Positions 33,576-42,444 of a stretch of DNA of 64,000 bases are shown here, piece by piece; position 1 is the first letter of the stretch, and every line of letters starts with the position of its first letter. The notes below the pieces were generated by a model. It saw only the letters and a program-made list of their open reading frames with translations. It was not told the DNA's origin and made no database searches. Origin of the DNA: Chromatiaceae bacterium (GTDB taxonomy: Bacteria; Pseudomonadota; Gammaproteobacteria; Chromatiales; Chromatiaceae); assembly GCA_013426805.1 (NCBI GenBank), contig JACDZG010000013.1, forward strand, positions 23,887 to 87,886, written 5' to 3'. A program made the translations under genes and the position numbers.

Positions 33576-35281
33576 GCATGACAACAACCCGTATTTGTGT
33601 GGACCCGGTCACCCGGATCGAGGGTCATTTACGCATCGATTGCGACATCCGGGACGGCCAGGTGGTCGATGCCTGGTCGAGCGGACAGATGTGGCGCGGC
33701 ATCGAGACCATCCTGACCGGGCGCGACCCGCGCGATGCCTGGCTCTATACGCAGCGCATCTGTGGTGTCTGCACCACGGTTCATGCGATTGCCTCGGTGC
33801 GGGCGGTCGAGGATGCGCTCGCGCTCGAGATTCCGCTGAATGCGCAACTGATCCGGAATCTGATCGTGGCCGCGCACGGCATCCATGATCATCTCGTGCA
33901 TTTTTATCACCTCTCGGCCCTGGACTGGGTGGATGTAGTGTCGGCGCTGAAGGCCGATCCCATGGCGACCGAGCGGTTAGCTCAAGGGCTGTCGGATTGG
34001 CCGAACAACAATGCCCGCTATTTCGCCGAGGTGCAGTCGCGGGTCGGCAAGTTCGTGGCGAGCGGGCAATTGGGTATCTTTGCGCATGGCTACTGGGGTC
34101 ATGCGGCCATGCGGCTGCCGCCCGAGGCCAATCTGATGGCGGTGGCGCATTATCTCGAGGCGATGGACTATCAGCGAAAGTCCAATCAGATCACCGCGAT
34201 CCTGGGCGGCAAGACGCCGCATATCCAGAATCTGGCCGTGGGCGGGGTGGCGAACGCGATCAATCCGGATGAGCAGTCCGCGCTGAACATGGAGCGGCTG
34301 GCCTACCTCAAGACCCTGATGAATGAATTGCAGGGTTTCGTGCGCCGGGTCTATCTGCCCGATGTCATTGCCATCGCGGCCCTGTATGCGGATTGGCTGC
34401 CCTATGGCGCGGGGGTGATGAATTATCTCTCGGTGCCGGATTTCCCGCGCGATACCAAAGGTACCGACTTCGGGATGCCCGGCGGCTACATTCCGGCGGC
34501 CGATCTGACTCAGTTCCACGCGGTGAAGCACTTCGGCGATGCCTATTTCGAGCAGAACGTCAAGGAAAGTATCAAGCACAGTTGGTACAAGGGCGACTGG
34601 ACACGCTCGCCTTATGACGGGGAGACGGTGCCCGAGTATACGGATTTCCAACAGGATGCGGCCTACTCGTGGGTCAAATCGCCGTCCTTCGCTGACGAGC
34701 CCGCGCAGGTCGGCCCCCTGGCGAATGTGCTGGCCGGGGTCGCGTCCGGACACGCGGGCACCATCGGTTATCTGAATACCGCCTTGGCGCGGATCGGCGC
34801 CATCACGGGCAGCCCGGTGCCGCTGGCGGCATTGCACTCATCGCTCGGTCGGCATCTGGCGCGCTGTGTGCGCACTCAGGTGCTCTATGACATGATGGTG
34901 GAGAACTACCAGGCGCTGGTGGCGAACATCGCCGCGGGTGATATCACAAGCTTCAATCCGCCGACCTTCCCTAAGGGCGAGCAGATGGGCTATGGATTCC
35001 ACGAGGCGCCGCGCGGGGTCTTGTCGCATTGGGTAGTGATCGAGAACGGCAAGATCAAGAACTATCAGGCGGTGGTGCCCTCGACCTGGAATGCGGGTCC
35101 GCGTAATCAGCACGACGCCCGGGGTCCCTACGAGGCATCGCTGATCGGCAACCCGATACTGGAGGAGGAACGCCCGCTGGAGGTGCTGCGGACCGTCCAC
35201 TCATTCGATCCCTGTCTGGCCTGCGCCATTCACCTCCACGATAATGCGAGGCAGACGATTGTCCGCGTCAATGCGTTCTGA
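33572..35281 (+). CDS. hybC: [NiFe] hydrogenase-2-type large subunit HybC
   Basis: A 569-aa catalytic subunit that oxidises H2. The Ni-Fe(CN)2CO site is held by the N-terminal motif RICGVCTTVH (around residue 64) and the C-terminal DPCLACAIH. Protein after that His (15 residues, LHDNARQTIVRVNAF) is the tail normally removed by HybD after nickel insertion. VDPVTRIEGHLRID is the family start. It has no signal of its own and is exported together with HybO. Length is usual. The maturation set hypABCDEF is not in the window. Confidence 0.96.
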   Translation: MSMTTTRICVDPVTRIEGHLRIDCDIRDGQVVDAWSSGQMWRGIETILTGRDPRDAWLYTQRICGVCTTVHAIASVRAVEDALALEIPLNAQLIRNLIVAAHGIHDHLVHFYHLSALDWVDVVSALKADPMATERLAQGLSDWPNNNARYFAEVQSRVGKFVASGQLGIFAHGYWGHAAMRLPPEANLMAVAHYLEAMDYQRKSNQITAILGGKTPHIQNLAVGGVANAINPDEQSALNMERLAYLKTLMNELQGFVRRVYLPDVIAIAALYADWLPYGAGVMNYLSVPDFPRDTKGTDFGMPGGYIPAADLTQFHAVKHFGDAYFEQNVKESIKHSWYKGDWTRSPYDGETVPEYTDFQQDAAYSWVKSPSFADEPAQVGPLANVLAGVASGHAGTIGYLNTALARIGAITGSPVPLAALHSSLGRHLARCVRTQVLYDMMVENYQALVANIAAGDITSFNPPTFPKGEQMGYGFHEAPRGVLSHWVVIENGKIKNYQAVVPSTWNAGPRNQHDARGPYEASLIGNPILEEERPLEVLRTVHSFDPCLACAIHLHDNARQTIVRVNAF

Positions 35282-35804
35282 CGCGGACGCCGGCCCGGAT
35301 GCCGGCGCGGACGCGGGCGTGTTGATCATCGGGCTGGGGAATCTGTTGGTCGGCGACGAGGGCCTGGGCGTTCAGGTCCTACGTCGTCTGGAAACCGACT
35401 ATGGGTTCCACCCCGCGATCACGCTGGTCGACGGCGGCACCTCGGGGTTGGATCTGCTGCCGTTGTTTGCGGACTATCGGCGCATCCTGCTGATCGATGC
35501 CGTCGTCGGCGAGGGTCCGCCGGGGTCGGTCACCGTCCTGCGCGATGCGGCGATTCTGCGGGTCCTGAGTCAGAAGTTGTCGGTGCATCATCTGGGCGTG
35601 ACCGATGTGCTCGCCTTGGCGCAATTGCTCGGCTACCCGGCGGCCGAGATCGTGCTGATCGGCGTCGTCCCCGCGGATCTGGAGGTGGGTCTGCAACTGT
35701 CGCCGACGGTCGCGCGGTCTGTCCCCGCGGTCATCGAACAGCTTGGCGCCGTCCTGACGGAGTGGGGTGTAACAGTGCGTGCGAAAGACCGCGGTACCTG
35801 CTGA
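35271..35804 (+). CDS. hybD: Hydrogenase maturation endopeptidase HybD
   Basis: A 177-aa cytoplasmic protease that cuts the C-terminal tail of HybC. It has LIIGLGNLLVGDEGLG with the first nickel-sensing acid (GDE), LLIDAVVGEGPPG with the conserved Asp, and HHLG with the conserved His. The ATG at 35271 lies inside the hybC end (11-base overlap) and is followed by an Asp/Ala/Gly-rich leader (DADAGPDAGADAG) before the fold; TTG at 35259 or ATG at 35244 are less likely. Last gene of the operon, followed by a long inverted repeat. Confidence 0.9.
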   Translation: MRSDADAGPDAGADAGVLIIGLGNLLVGDEGLGVQVLRRLETDYGFHPAITLVDGGTSGLDLLPLFADYRRILLIDAVVGEGPPGSVTVLRDAAILRVLSQKLSVHHLGVTDVLALAQLLGYPAAEIVLIGVVPADLEVGLQLSPTVARSVPAVIEQLGAVLTEWGVTVRAKDRGTC

Positions 35805-35826
35805 CTGCAAGCAGTCGGGATCTCCC

Positions 35827-35919
35827 GTGGGAGCGGCCTCCGGCCGCGATCGGGGTCGCCATGACCTCCGCGGCCGGCGAGATCCCGCGAGCCCCATCGC
35901 GGCCGGAGGCCGCTCCCAC
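35827..35919. repeat. Large inverted repeat after hybD (24-base arms)
   Basis: Arms at 35827-35850 and 35896-35919 are exact reverse complements (core GGAGCGGCCTCCGGCCGCGA), 45 bases apart. A half-copy is at 60772-60792. It may end hyb transcription or be a REP/BIME-type mobile repeat. Confidence 0.7.
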
Positions 35920-35990
35920 GGGGTCGCGCCGCGACTTTCACGGTAGACTCCCTCCTTCCCAGTTCATTTCAGCACCAGCAGAGGGCGTTC

Positions 35991-37349
35991 ATGCACATCC
36001 ACCGCGGCACCCGGGCGATTCAGCGGCTGGTCGAGTATGCGCCCTCCAGCGGCGGTCTGGCCCTCTGGGTCAAACACCTCGACCGGGATGATGTTCCCGA
36101 TACACTAAACGCCGCTAACGACGGTACCGCCATCTTCTACGGCCCGGAGTTCAGCATCTTGCCGCTCACCGAACAGGCCGGACTGGTCGCTCATGAGGTC
36201 CTGCATGTCGCGCTGCGTCACCGCCAACGCTACGTGGCGTTGCGTGGTCTGCTGGGCGATGTGGATCTGCAACTTTTTAATTGCTGTGCCGATGCGATCG
36301 TCAACAGTGCGCTTGGGCACCTGACCTGGCTGGAACTGCCCCCAGGCGCGGTCGGTCTGGACAGCATCCTGGACACGGCGCTGAGTATTCGGGAGCCGGT
36401 CGAAAAATCCCTGCTCGAATGGGACCTGGAGCGGCTCTATCGCGCCATCGACGATCGTCGCCTGCCGCAGGTGTCGGGCCCGGCCGCCAGCCGCATGCCG
36501 TCCCAGTCCGGCAAAGCCGGTGCCGGCGCGCAGCACCAGGGTCCGAGCGACTCCCACGAGCAAGAACAGGAGGATGCAACGGCCGGACGCTGGACGACGC
36601 GGTTCGACGGTCCACGGGCCGCGCGGGTCCGGGGTCTGGCGTCGCGGATCCAGGAAGACCTTTGGCCCGGTGCCGACGAGAGCCGACCCGAGGCCGAAAT
36701 GGAGGAAGCACGAGAGTGGGGCCAGCGCCTCGCGCGGGCCCACACCGGTGACGGTACCTTCTCGTTGCTGCGGGTGCTGCTGGCGGATCTCCCCAGGGTC
36801 CGGACACCCTGGGAGCATCTGCTGCGCACCCATCTCACCCGCGGCCTGTCGCTGGCGCCGGGACTGTCCTGGTCGCGTCCATCGCGTTCCTACCTGGCGA
36901 ACCAGGGCCGCGTCGGCACCCGCGGGCGCATGCCTTGGGAGCCGGGACGGGTCTCAGCGCGCGCCGTCGCCCGGCTGGTGGTGATGGTGGATCTCTCGGG
37001 TTCCATCGACGCCCCGCTGCTCGACCGCTTCGCCCGCGAGTTACAGGCGGTGACCCGGCGCCTGGAGGCGCGGGTGATCGTCATCCTCGGCGATGACCGG
37101 GTGACCGGGGTCGAGGTCTACGAGCCCGGCCGTTTCAACCTGCCGGACCTGGTCTTCGACGGCGGCGGCGGCACCGACTTCACCCCCTTGCTGCGCGAGG
37201 CCGACCGCCATCGCCCGGATTTGGGCCTGTTCCTGACCGACCTGGATGGTCCGGCCGACTTCCGCCCCCGCTGGCCGGTGATCTGGGCGGTGCCGGTCGC
37301 CAACGAGCAGGCCGAGGCACCTTTTGGGCGCAAGTTGGTGTTGGGCTGA
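35991..37349 (+). CDS. vWA-like protein with zinc metallopeptidase motif (DUF2201 type)
   Basis: A 452-aa soluble protein. The N-terminal half carries HEVLHVALRH (from about residue 68), an HExxH-type zinc motif. A charged linker follows (about 165-205), and the C-terminal part is a vWA-like domain with MVDLSGSI (DxSxS) and FDGGGGTDFTPLL. This matches the DUF2201 putative-metallopeptidase family that normally pairs with MoxR-type AAA ATPases. The probable partner is at 28679-29773, six kb upstream and on the same strand, on the other side of hybOABCD. Function is unknown. AGAGGG precedes the ATG. Confidence 0.8.
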   Translation: MHIHRGTRAIQRLVEYAPSSGGLALWVKHLDRDDVPDTLNAANDGTAIFYGPEFSILPLTEQAGLVAHEVLHVALRHRQRYVALRGLLGDVDLQLFNCCADAIVNSALGHLTWLELPPGAVGLDSILDTALSIREPVEKSLLEWDLERLYRAIDDRRLPQVSGPAASRMPSQSGKAGAGAQHQGPSDSHEQEQEDATAGRWTTRFDGPRAARVRGLASRIQEDLWPGADESRPEAEMEEAREWGQRLARAHTGDGTFSLLRVLLADLPRVRTPWEHLLRTHLTRGLSLAPGLSWSRPSRSYLANQGRVGTRGRMPWEPGRVSARAVARLVVMVDLSGSIDAPLLDRFARELQAVTRRLEARVIVILGDDRVTGVEVYEPGRFNLPDLVFDGGGGTDFTPLLREADRHRPDLGLFLTDLDGPADFRPRWPVIWAVPVANEQAEAPFGRKLVLG

Positions 37350-37404
37350 GTGGATCGTTCAGGGTTTTTTCCAGGAGTGTCGGGTGATGCGACTTGTCCA
37401 GACC

Positions 37405-39459
37405 TTACCCGATTCCAAGAGACAAGACCGCCGCCTTAGTCGGCGAATCATAGAACTGCCACTGAATCGCCGTTAGGATGGCATCGGGCACCTCGGGCAG
37501 GTCGCGCTTGTTCTCGCTCGGAATCAGGATGCGCTTGGCGCCGGCCTCGACCGCGAGCTGCATCCGTTCCGGCAGTGCATTGACCTTGAGCAGTAGGCCC
37601 TGGATGCTCATCTCGCCAAGTACGACGGTTTGGTTCTGCACGGGTTTATCGAGCAGACTCGACACCATGGCGATGAAAAAGGCGACGGCGGTCTCGGCCC
37701 CCTCTTGCGCCTGATTCAGATTGATCGCCTGCACAGTGAAGTCGTAGGCCTTCAGATCATGGTCGATACCCAGGTTCTTCAGGTTGGCTTTGAGATAGGC
37801 ATCCGCGGTCTTGAGTGCCTCCTTCATCTTGGGCGACAGGTTGCCGAGCGCCACGATGCGACCGGACCCGCGGTTCATTTGTGTTTGCAGTAAGAACAGT
37901 GCGAGGCGATTGTCGGCACTGTCGCTGCCGATGGTGTAGACGCTTCCGGCGGGCAAGCATTCCTCGGTGATGATGGAACAGCCGCCCATTTCCGGTAGCG
38001 GCACGAAGGTCTCCTGCCCCGACTGTTTTTCGATATACGAGAAGCTGGTATCCCAATACTCCAGGCCGCCCCTCTTCTTGAGCTGCTCCTTGACCCGTCG
38101 CCGCATCTCCATCGCGTAGCCGACGTACTCAGTCAGCTCCTCCTTGGTTACCTCGCCGTTCGGATTGAGGAGTTTGACCAGTCCGGACACCGTCTTGCGT
38201 ACGGCCTTCTGGTCGCGTCCGCCTAAATGGCTGCCGAAGCGTAACTCACGCTCCGCATAGTCGGCATAGCTGCGCTTGCGCAACTCCCGAAAGACCTCGG
38301 CGAGATAGTCTGTCACAACACCGAAGTGATCCGTATAAGTCGCATCCGACGTTTTTTGGAACTCCCAACCCGGGATATAGGCATGAATACGGTCGAAAAA
38401 TGCCGTATCCATCTCCTTGGGCATGGGGTAGAAGAGGTTGGAGGTCCGGACGATGGTTTCGATGTCGCCGTCGATGTTGCCAACGAAGACAATCGCCCCC
38501 TCGGCGTTAATGATGTCGCGCCCGCGGCTGAAAGTTCCGTCCTCCATATACCCCTTCATGATGTTGATGCCGCTCTTATCGGTGAAGCGGATACCGGCCG
38601 CCTCGTCGAACGCGACCACATCCCACAGCGCCACCAGGCCCCGCTGCCCAGTGCTTAAGTTGACGAACATCTGGGCCGTGGTGGTTTGCCCTCCGGAGAC
38701 CAGGTGGCAGTAGGGGCTGAGCTGTTGATAAACGAAGCTCTTGCCGGTCCCTCGCGGCCCCAGTTCGACGAGGTTGTAGTTTTTCTCCACGAACGGGACT
38801 AGGCGCAACATATAGTGCAGCTTACGGCGCCGCGTGTAATAGGGGTGACTCGGCTCATAACCCATCGATCGCATGATGAGGTCGAGCCATTGGTCACTGG
38901 AGAAGCGGCTCCGGGCCGCGATGAAACTGTCGATATTGCGGTTCGACAGTTGTATGGGGCGCAGACTCTCGACAAAGAACGGGCGGTTCTGGCCCTTGAA
39001 GACATAGGCGTCATCGTAACGGAGGACGATTTCCGCCCAGATGCCGCCCATAAGCAGCCGATCATGGTCGTGGACCAGACTGTCCTCGACGTTGATATAG
39101 TCCAGGTCGAGGTTTGAAAGGCGCCCCCAGTATTTGTCGTGGGTCTCGACCAGCCGTACCGAGATCTTGTCGATAATCTCGTAGCGCGTGTGGCGCTTGA
39201 TGGCAGATTTCACCGCCTCCCGCTCGTCTGGTTTGACGTACTTGGCCGACAAGGTCTCACGAACGAACTCCAGACCCTCCTGGATGACGTCCTCGTCCGT
39301 GGATGCGCAGTATTTGCCCAGCAGGAACTCGATCACGAAGGCGGGCACGCCATAGGCGCTGCGCATGCGGCGCAGCAGATCCTTGCGCACCACCAGGCCG
39401 GGAAATGCCTCGTTGGCGAGGCAATCCAGGTCGTCCAGCATCAGCGGGCCGTCGTTCAT
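37405..39459 (-). CDS. brxL: BREX protein BrxL (Lon-like AAA+ domain protein)
   Basis: A 684-aa protein, last gene of the BREX operon. Walker A GPRGTGKSF lies near residue 242 and the AAA part continues with VAFDEAAGIRF. The C-terminal third resembles a Lon protease domain (NLNQAQEGAETAVAFFIAM; LLKVNALPERMQLAVEAGAK; RILIPSENKRDL), but the Ser of the catalytic dyad is replaced in EGAETA and the usual Lys is not in place, so it is probably not a protease. BrxL is the hallmark of type 1 BREX and forms DNA-binding ring assemblies needed for phage restriction. It is convergent with the vWA gene. Confidence 0.92.
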   Translation of the reverse strand: MNDGPLMLDDLDCLANEAFPGLVVRKDLLRRMRSAYGVPAFVIEFLLGKYCASTDEDVIQEGLEFVRETLSAKYVKPDEREAVKSAIKRHTRYEIIDKISVRLVETHDKYWGRLSNLDLDYINVEDSLVHDHDRLLMGGIWAEIVLRYDDAYVFKGQNRPFFVESLRPIQLSNRNIDSFIAARSRFSSDQWLDLIMRSMGYEPSHPYYTRRRKLHYMLRLVPFVEKNYNLVELGPRGTGKSFVYQQLSPYCHLVSGGQTTTAQMFVNLSTGQRGLVALWDVVAFDEAAGIRFTDKSGINIMKGYMEDGTFSRGRDIINAEGAIVFVGNIDGDIETIVRTSNLFYPMPKEMDTAFFDRIHAYIPGWEFQKTSDATYTDHFGVVTDYLAEVFRELRKRSYADYAERELRFGSHLGGRDQKAVRKTVSGLVKLLNPNGEVTKEELTEYVGYAMEMRRRVKEQLKKRGGLEYWDTSFSYIEKQSGQETFVPLPEMGGCSIITEECLPAGSVYTIGSDSADNRLALFLLQTQMNRGSGRIVALGNLSPKMKEALKTADAYLKANLKNLGIDHDLKAYDFTVQAINLNQAQEGAETAVAFFIAMVSSLLDKPVQNQTVVLGEMSIQGLLLKVNALPERMQLAVEAGAKRILIPSENKRDLPEVPDAILTAIQWQFYDSPTKAAVLSLGIG

Positions 39460-39478
39460 GGTTTATTCATGATCAATA

Positions 39479-39817
39479 TCACGTCGCTTGTCGTGCGCGT
39501 TCGAGCAATTCGCTCTTATGCCTTTCCAGAGACGCGAGTCTCCTCTTGAGGCTAACTATTTCGGTATCGACCTTCTGCAAGTCGTGCTTGAGTTTTTGCG
39601 CTTCTACGTCTTTCCCGCCGCGTAGTTCCAGGGCCAGTGACTCGACTTCAGTGCGAAGTAACTTCAGGTAGGGATTGCCATGGGCGTAGTTTTGACGGCA
39701 TTGCAGTTTACCCGCTCTCACCGCGTCAATTATCTCGTCTTCCGTAAACCCGAATTCCCTACAGGCATTCTTGTGACTTAAAGTTGCGCCTTGCTGGTTC
39801 CACTGGGATTCCGACAT
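39479..39817 (-). CDS. 112-aa coiled-coil protein between pglZ and brxL
   Basis: Not a standard BREX gene. Residues 12-60 (TLSHKNACREFGFTEDEII, AVRAGKLQCRQNYAHGNPYL) resemble the small DNA-binding C-terminal domain of XPA-like proteins or a helix-turn-helix. Residues 65-110 form a charged coiled coil (QKLKHDLQKVDTEIVSLKRR). The gene sits 35 bases after pglZ and 19 before brxL, same strand, so it is co-transcribed. It may bind DNA or bridge PglZ and BrxL; this is inference only. Confidence 0.65.
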   Translation of the reverse strand: MSESQWNQQGATLSHKNACREFGFTEDEIIDAVRAGKLQCRQNYAHGNPYLKLLRTEVESLALELRGGKDVEAQKLKHDLQKVDTEIVSLKRRLASLERHKSELLERARQAT

Positions 39818-39852
39818 CTTTGGCTACCGGGTGGTGAATTGCGAATTAAGGT

Positions 39853-42438
39853 TTACATGTCCCGGCCAATGGTCAGCTTGATGCCGCCCGAGGGGAACTG
39901 CTCGGTCGTCTCGCTATCGCGGATATCCAGGTCCAACAGTTCACCTTGTTTGAAAGATGCTGCCGTGTGGAAGAACAGCGTCGCGGCCTGCTCCTGGCCC
40001 TGTGGTTCGAGCCGCAGCTCCTTGGGTCCGGAGGCCAGCACTGAGGGCGTGTCCGCTGCCGCGCTCCCACCGTAGCGCCGAACGTCCAGTGTGAGCGTCC
40101 TGCCCGCTTCAGCGAAGAGCGACAGTTGGCCGTGTGCCGACGGTGCCGCCGTCGCTCGCAAGATCACCTTCACCGCAGTTCGGACCAACTGGGTGGTCGG
40201 CATCACGACCTCGACCCCGATCCGTTTCGCCGTCACAGGATAACTCTTTGATGTCAGGTGCGGGATGATCAGCTCCTGAAGCGCCGCACCACCGTGCGAA
40301 AACGACTTCTCCGCCATGAAGAAGGCCAAACCCGGTGGGACCGCGACGCGAACGCTGGCGTCCCAGGGGCAGGCGAAGGTGGCAAGCGGCAGGTCCGCGC
40401 CCGCCGGGACCAGGGCGTAGCGCTCCTTGCGGACGTGACACCAGTCCTTCTCGCACGGCACCTCTTCCGGTAGTTGCTCCTGATCCAGCAGGATGAAGCC
40501 GTGGTCGGTGACCACATGGACCCGCTCGAAACCCCAGCGGTGGAGCTTTCGGACCAGCCTGGCGAGTCGCTCCACCTCGATCTGCAGGTGACGGATCAGG
40601 GTCTGGGCCTCCCCGTGGCCGATGCTATCGACCTCGTCATGACCAGACACCACCAGCAGGTCGCCCAGTCCGGCGGGGGGCTCGGAGTAGCCATCCAACT
40701 CGGCGATGTCGCGGCACACGGCGCCAAAAGCGGTGAGCCAATCCAGGCGATTGGCGCGCACCGAGGTGTCCTTGCCATTGACCAGCGGTTGCACCGTGTT
40801 GCCCTTCCAGGCCAGCGTCACCGCCGCCTTCCCCAAGGGCAGAAGGGCGGTCATGCCAACCGCGGTGACGGTGGGGAGGGTAGCGACCAAAGGCTCGACC
40901 TCGACCTCGTGCCCACGCAGTGCATCGCGCAGCGCGAGGGCGCAGTCGTAGCGCAGGGCATCGACGATGACGACGGCGCGCTTGCCCTTCGCGGACCACA
41001 GGGTCTTTTCCAGGCGGCCAGTGGCTGACGGGATACCGGGGATCGTGACCGAGCCCACGTCGGCAATGCTCTTGAAGAACCGGTTGTTGAGGACGTTGGC
41101 ATAGGCCCCGTAGCAACGATCCAGGACCTGGGTCACGGCGGGTAGGCCCTCCTCTTCGGCCTGTGCGCGCAGCCGGACGTGTTGCCGTTCGACGCTGTCC
41201 GCGGCCTCGACATAGACTCGCACCAGCGCGACGCTGCTCGTGGCCTGCTCCGCCCGGCTCCTCGCCTGGTCACAAGCGCCCACAAATGCACCCAGATCGC
41301 GCAGGAGCGACCAGGCCCCGATGGGTGCGGAACTGGCCTTGGCGTATTCGCACTCTCGCTGGATCAAGTCCCCGTTGTCCTGGAAGAAAAGATCCACCGC
41401 CGACGACTTCGACGCCGCCGCGTCGAAGGCCAGGCGCACCTCGTCCCAGCGCAGTCGGACCAGGTGGGGAAACCCGAACGAACACCCCGGCCGCCCCTTC
41501 GCCCAAGCGGTGAGGTCCAGCTTGTGCTCGACCTCCAGTATCCAGCGGTCCCAGGCCCCACGGCCCTCGCTGTCCCGCAACCAGCGCTGGAGCAATTGCA
41601 GGTGGTGCGGACGCAGGGTCAGCGACGGCAGGCGGGTCATGAAGGGGAAGTCCGCCGGCTCCCCGTAGCCGACGTAGGTCTCGGTCAGGGCCAACACCGC
41701 AACCAGCTCGCGGACCCAGTCGTTCGGCGATAGCGTAGAGTATTCAAAGCCGTAGCGTTCGCGAACCGCGGCGATCAACTCGTCCTGCAAGCCATCGTCG
41801 CCCAGGGCCTTCCAGGTCGATTCCGGATCGACGCTCAAGTCCAGGAGTGTCCGATCCAGGTCACCCAAGAGGCGCGACTGGGCGAGCGCCGGGGTGAGGG
41901 TCTCGCTCCAGAACTGGGCCGGCCGATCGACGAAGCGGCCGACATATTTCGCCAGCACTGAGTCCTGCCCGCCCTCGTAAAGGCGCCGCTGCTCGCCTAC
42001 CCCGGATGGCAAGGCCGCCCCCGCCTGGCGCAGCAGCCCGAACAGGGTCGGACGCTTTCCGTTGATGCGCCAGTCGATTCCACCGATTCTGTATTCGGTC
42101 AGCAGGTCAAGCGGTGGCTCGCCGGCCGGACCCGGCCGTTCGAGGCGTTCCTCCGGCACGGGCAGATAGATGACGAACCGCAGCGATTTCCGTGCCTCGG
42201 GCTCGGCCGCCGCCAGGGCCAGATGGATCTGGTACTTGACCCAGACTTGCCCATGCCCCTGATGGGCGTCATAACGCAGGAGCCGAAAGGGCGCCTGGAT
42301 CATGGCCGACAGATGCCCCTCGAAGGCGTCCAGCAGGCGTGCGAACTCATTGCGTTCATCGAACCACAGGCACACCTGGGTCCGCTTCTCGTGCTGGAAG
42401 CGCTGGCTGAGCTGGTTCATAAGGGCGTCAAGGATCAT
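39853..42438 (-). CDS. pglZ: BREX alkaline-phosphatase-superfamily protein PglZ
   Basis: An 861-aa protein. The PglZ domain occupies about 475-680 with RAVVIVDALRYDCALALRD (metal-binding Asp), PTVTAVGMTALLP, VVSGHDEVDSIGH and HVVTDHGFILLD, which together form the expected metal site. The N-terminal half is helical and carries the opening FQHEKRTQVCLWFDERNEF. PglZ is essential in BREX; it is thought to interact with the methyltransferase. It starts six bases after the pglX C-terminal gene. Confidence 0.93.
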   Translation of the reverse strand: MILDALMNQLSQRFQHEKRTQVCLWFDERNEFARLLDAFEGHLSAMIQAPFRLLRYDAHQGHGQVWVKYQIHLALAAAEPEARKSLRFVIYLPVPEERLERPGPAGEPPLDLLTEYRIGGIDWRINGKRPTLFGLLRQAGAALPSGVGEQRRLYEGGQDSVLAKYVGRFVDRPAQFWSETLTPALAQSRLLGDLDRTLLDLSVDPESTWKALGDDGLQDELIAAVRERYGFEYSTLSPNDWVRELVAVLALTETYVGYGEPADFPFMTRLPSLTLRPHHLQLLQRWLRDSEGRGAWDRWILEVEHKLDLTAWAKGRPGCSFGFPHLVRLRWDEVRLAFDAAASKSSAVDLFFQDNGDLIQRECEYAKASSAPIGAWSLLRDLGAFVGACDQARSRAEQATSSVALVRVYVEAADSVERQHVRLRAQAEEEGLPAVTQVLDRCYGAYANVLNNRFFKSIADVGSVTIPGIPSATGRLEKTLWSAKGKRAVVIVDALRYDCALALRDALRGHEVEVEPLVATLPTVTAVGMTALLPLGKAAVTLAWKGNTVQPLVNGKDTSVRANRLDWLTAFGAVCRDIAELDGYSEPPAGLGDLLVVSGHDEVDSIGHGEAQTLIRHLQIEVERLARLVRKLHRWGFERVHVVTDHGFILLDQEQLPEEVPCEKDWCHVRKERYALVPAGADLPLATFACPWDASVRVAVPPGLAFFMAEKSFSHGGAALQELIIPHLTSKSYPVTAKRIGVEVVMPTTQLVRTAVKVILRATAAPSAHGQLSLFAEAGRTLTLDVRRYGGSAAADTPSVLASGPKELRLEPQGQEQAATLFFHTAASFKQGELLDLDIRDSETTEQFPSGGIKLTIGRDM

Positions 42439-42444
42439 CGCGCT

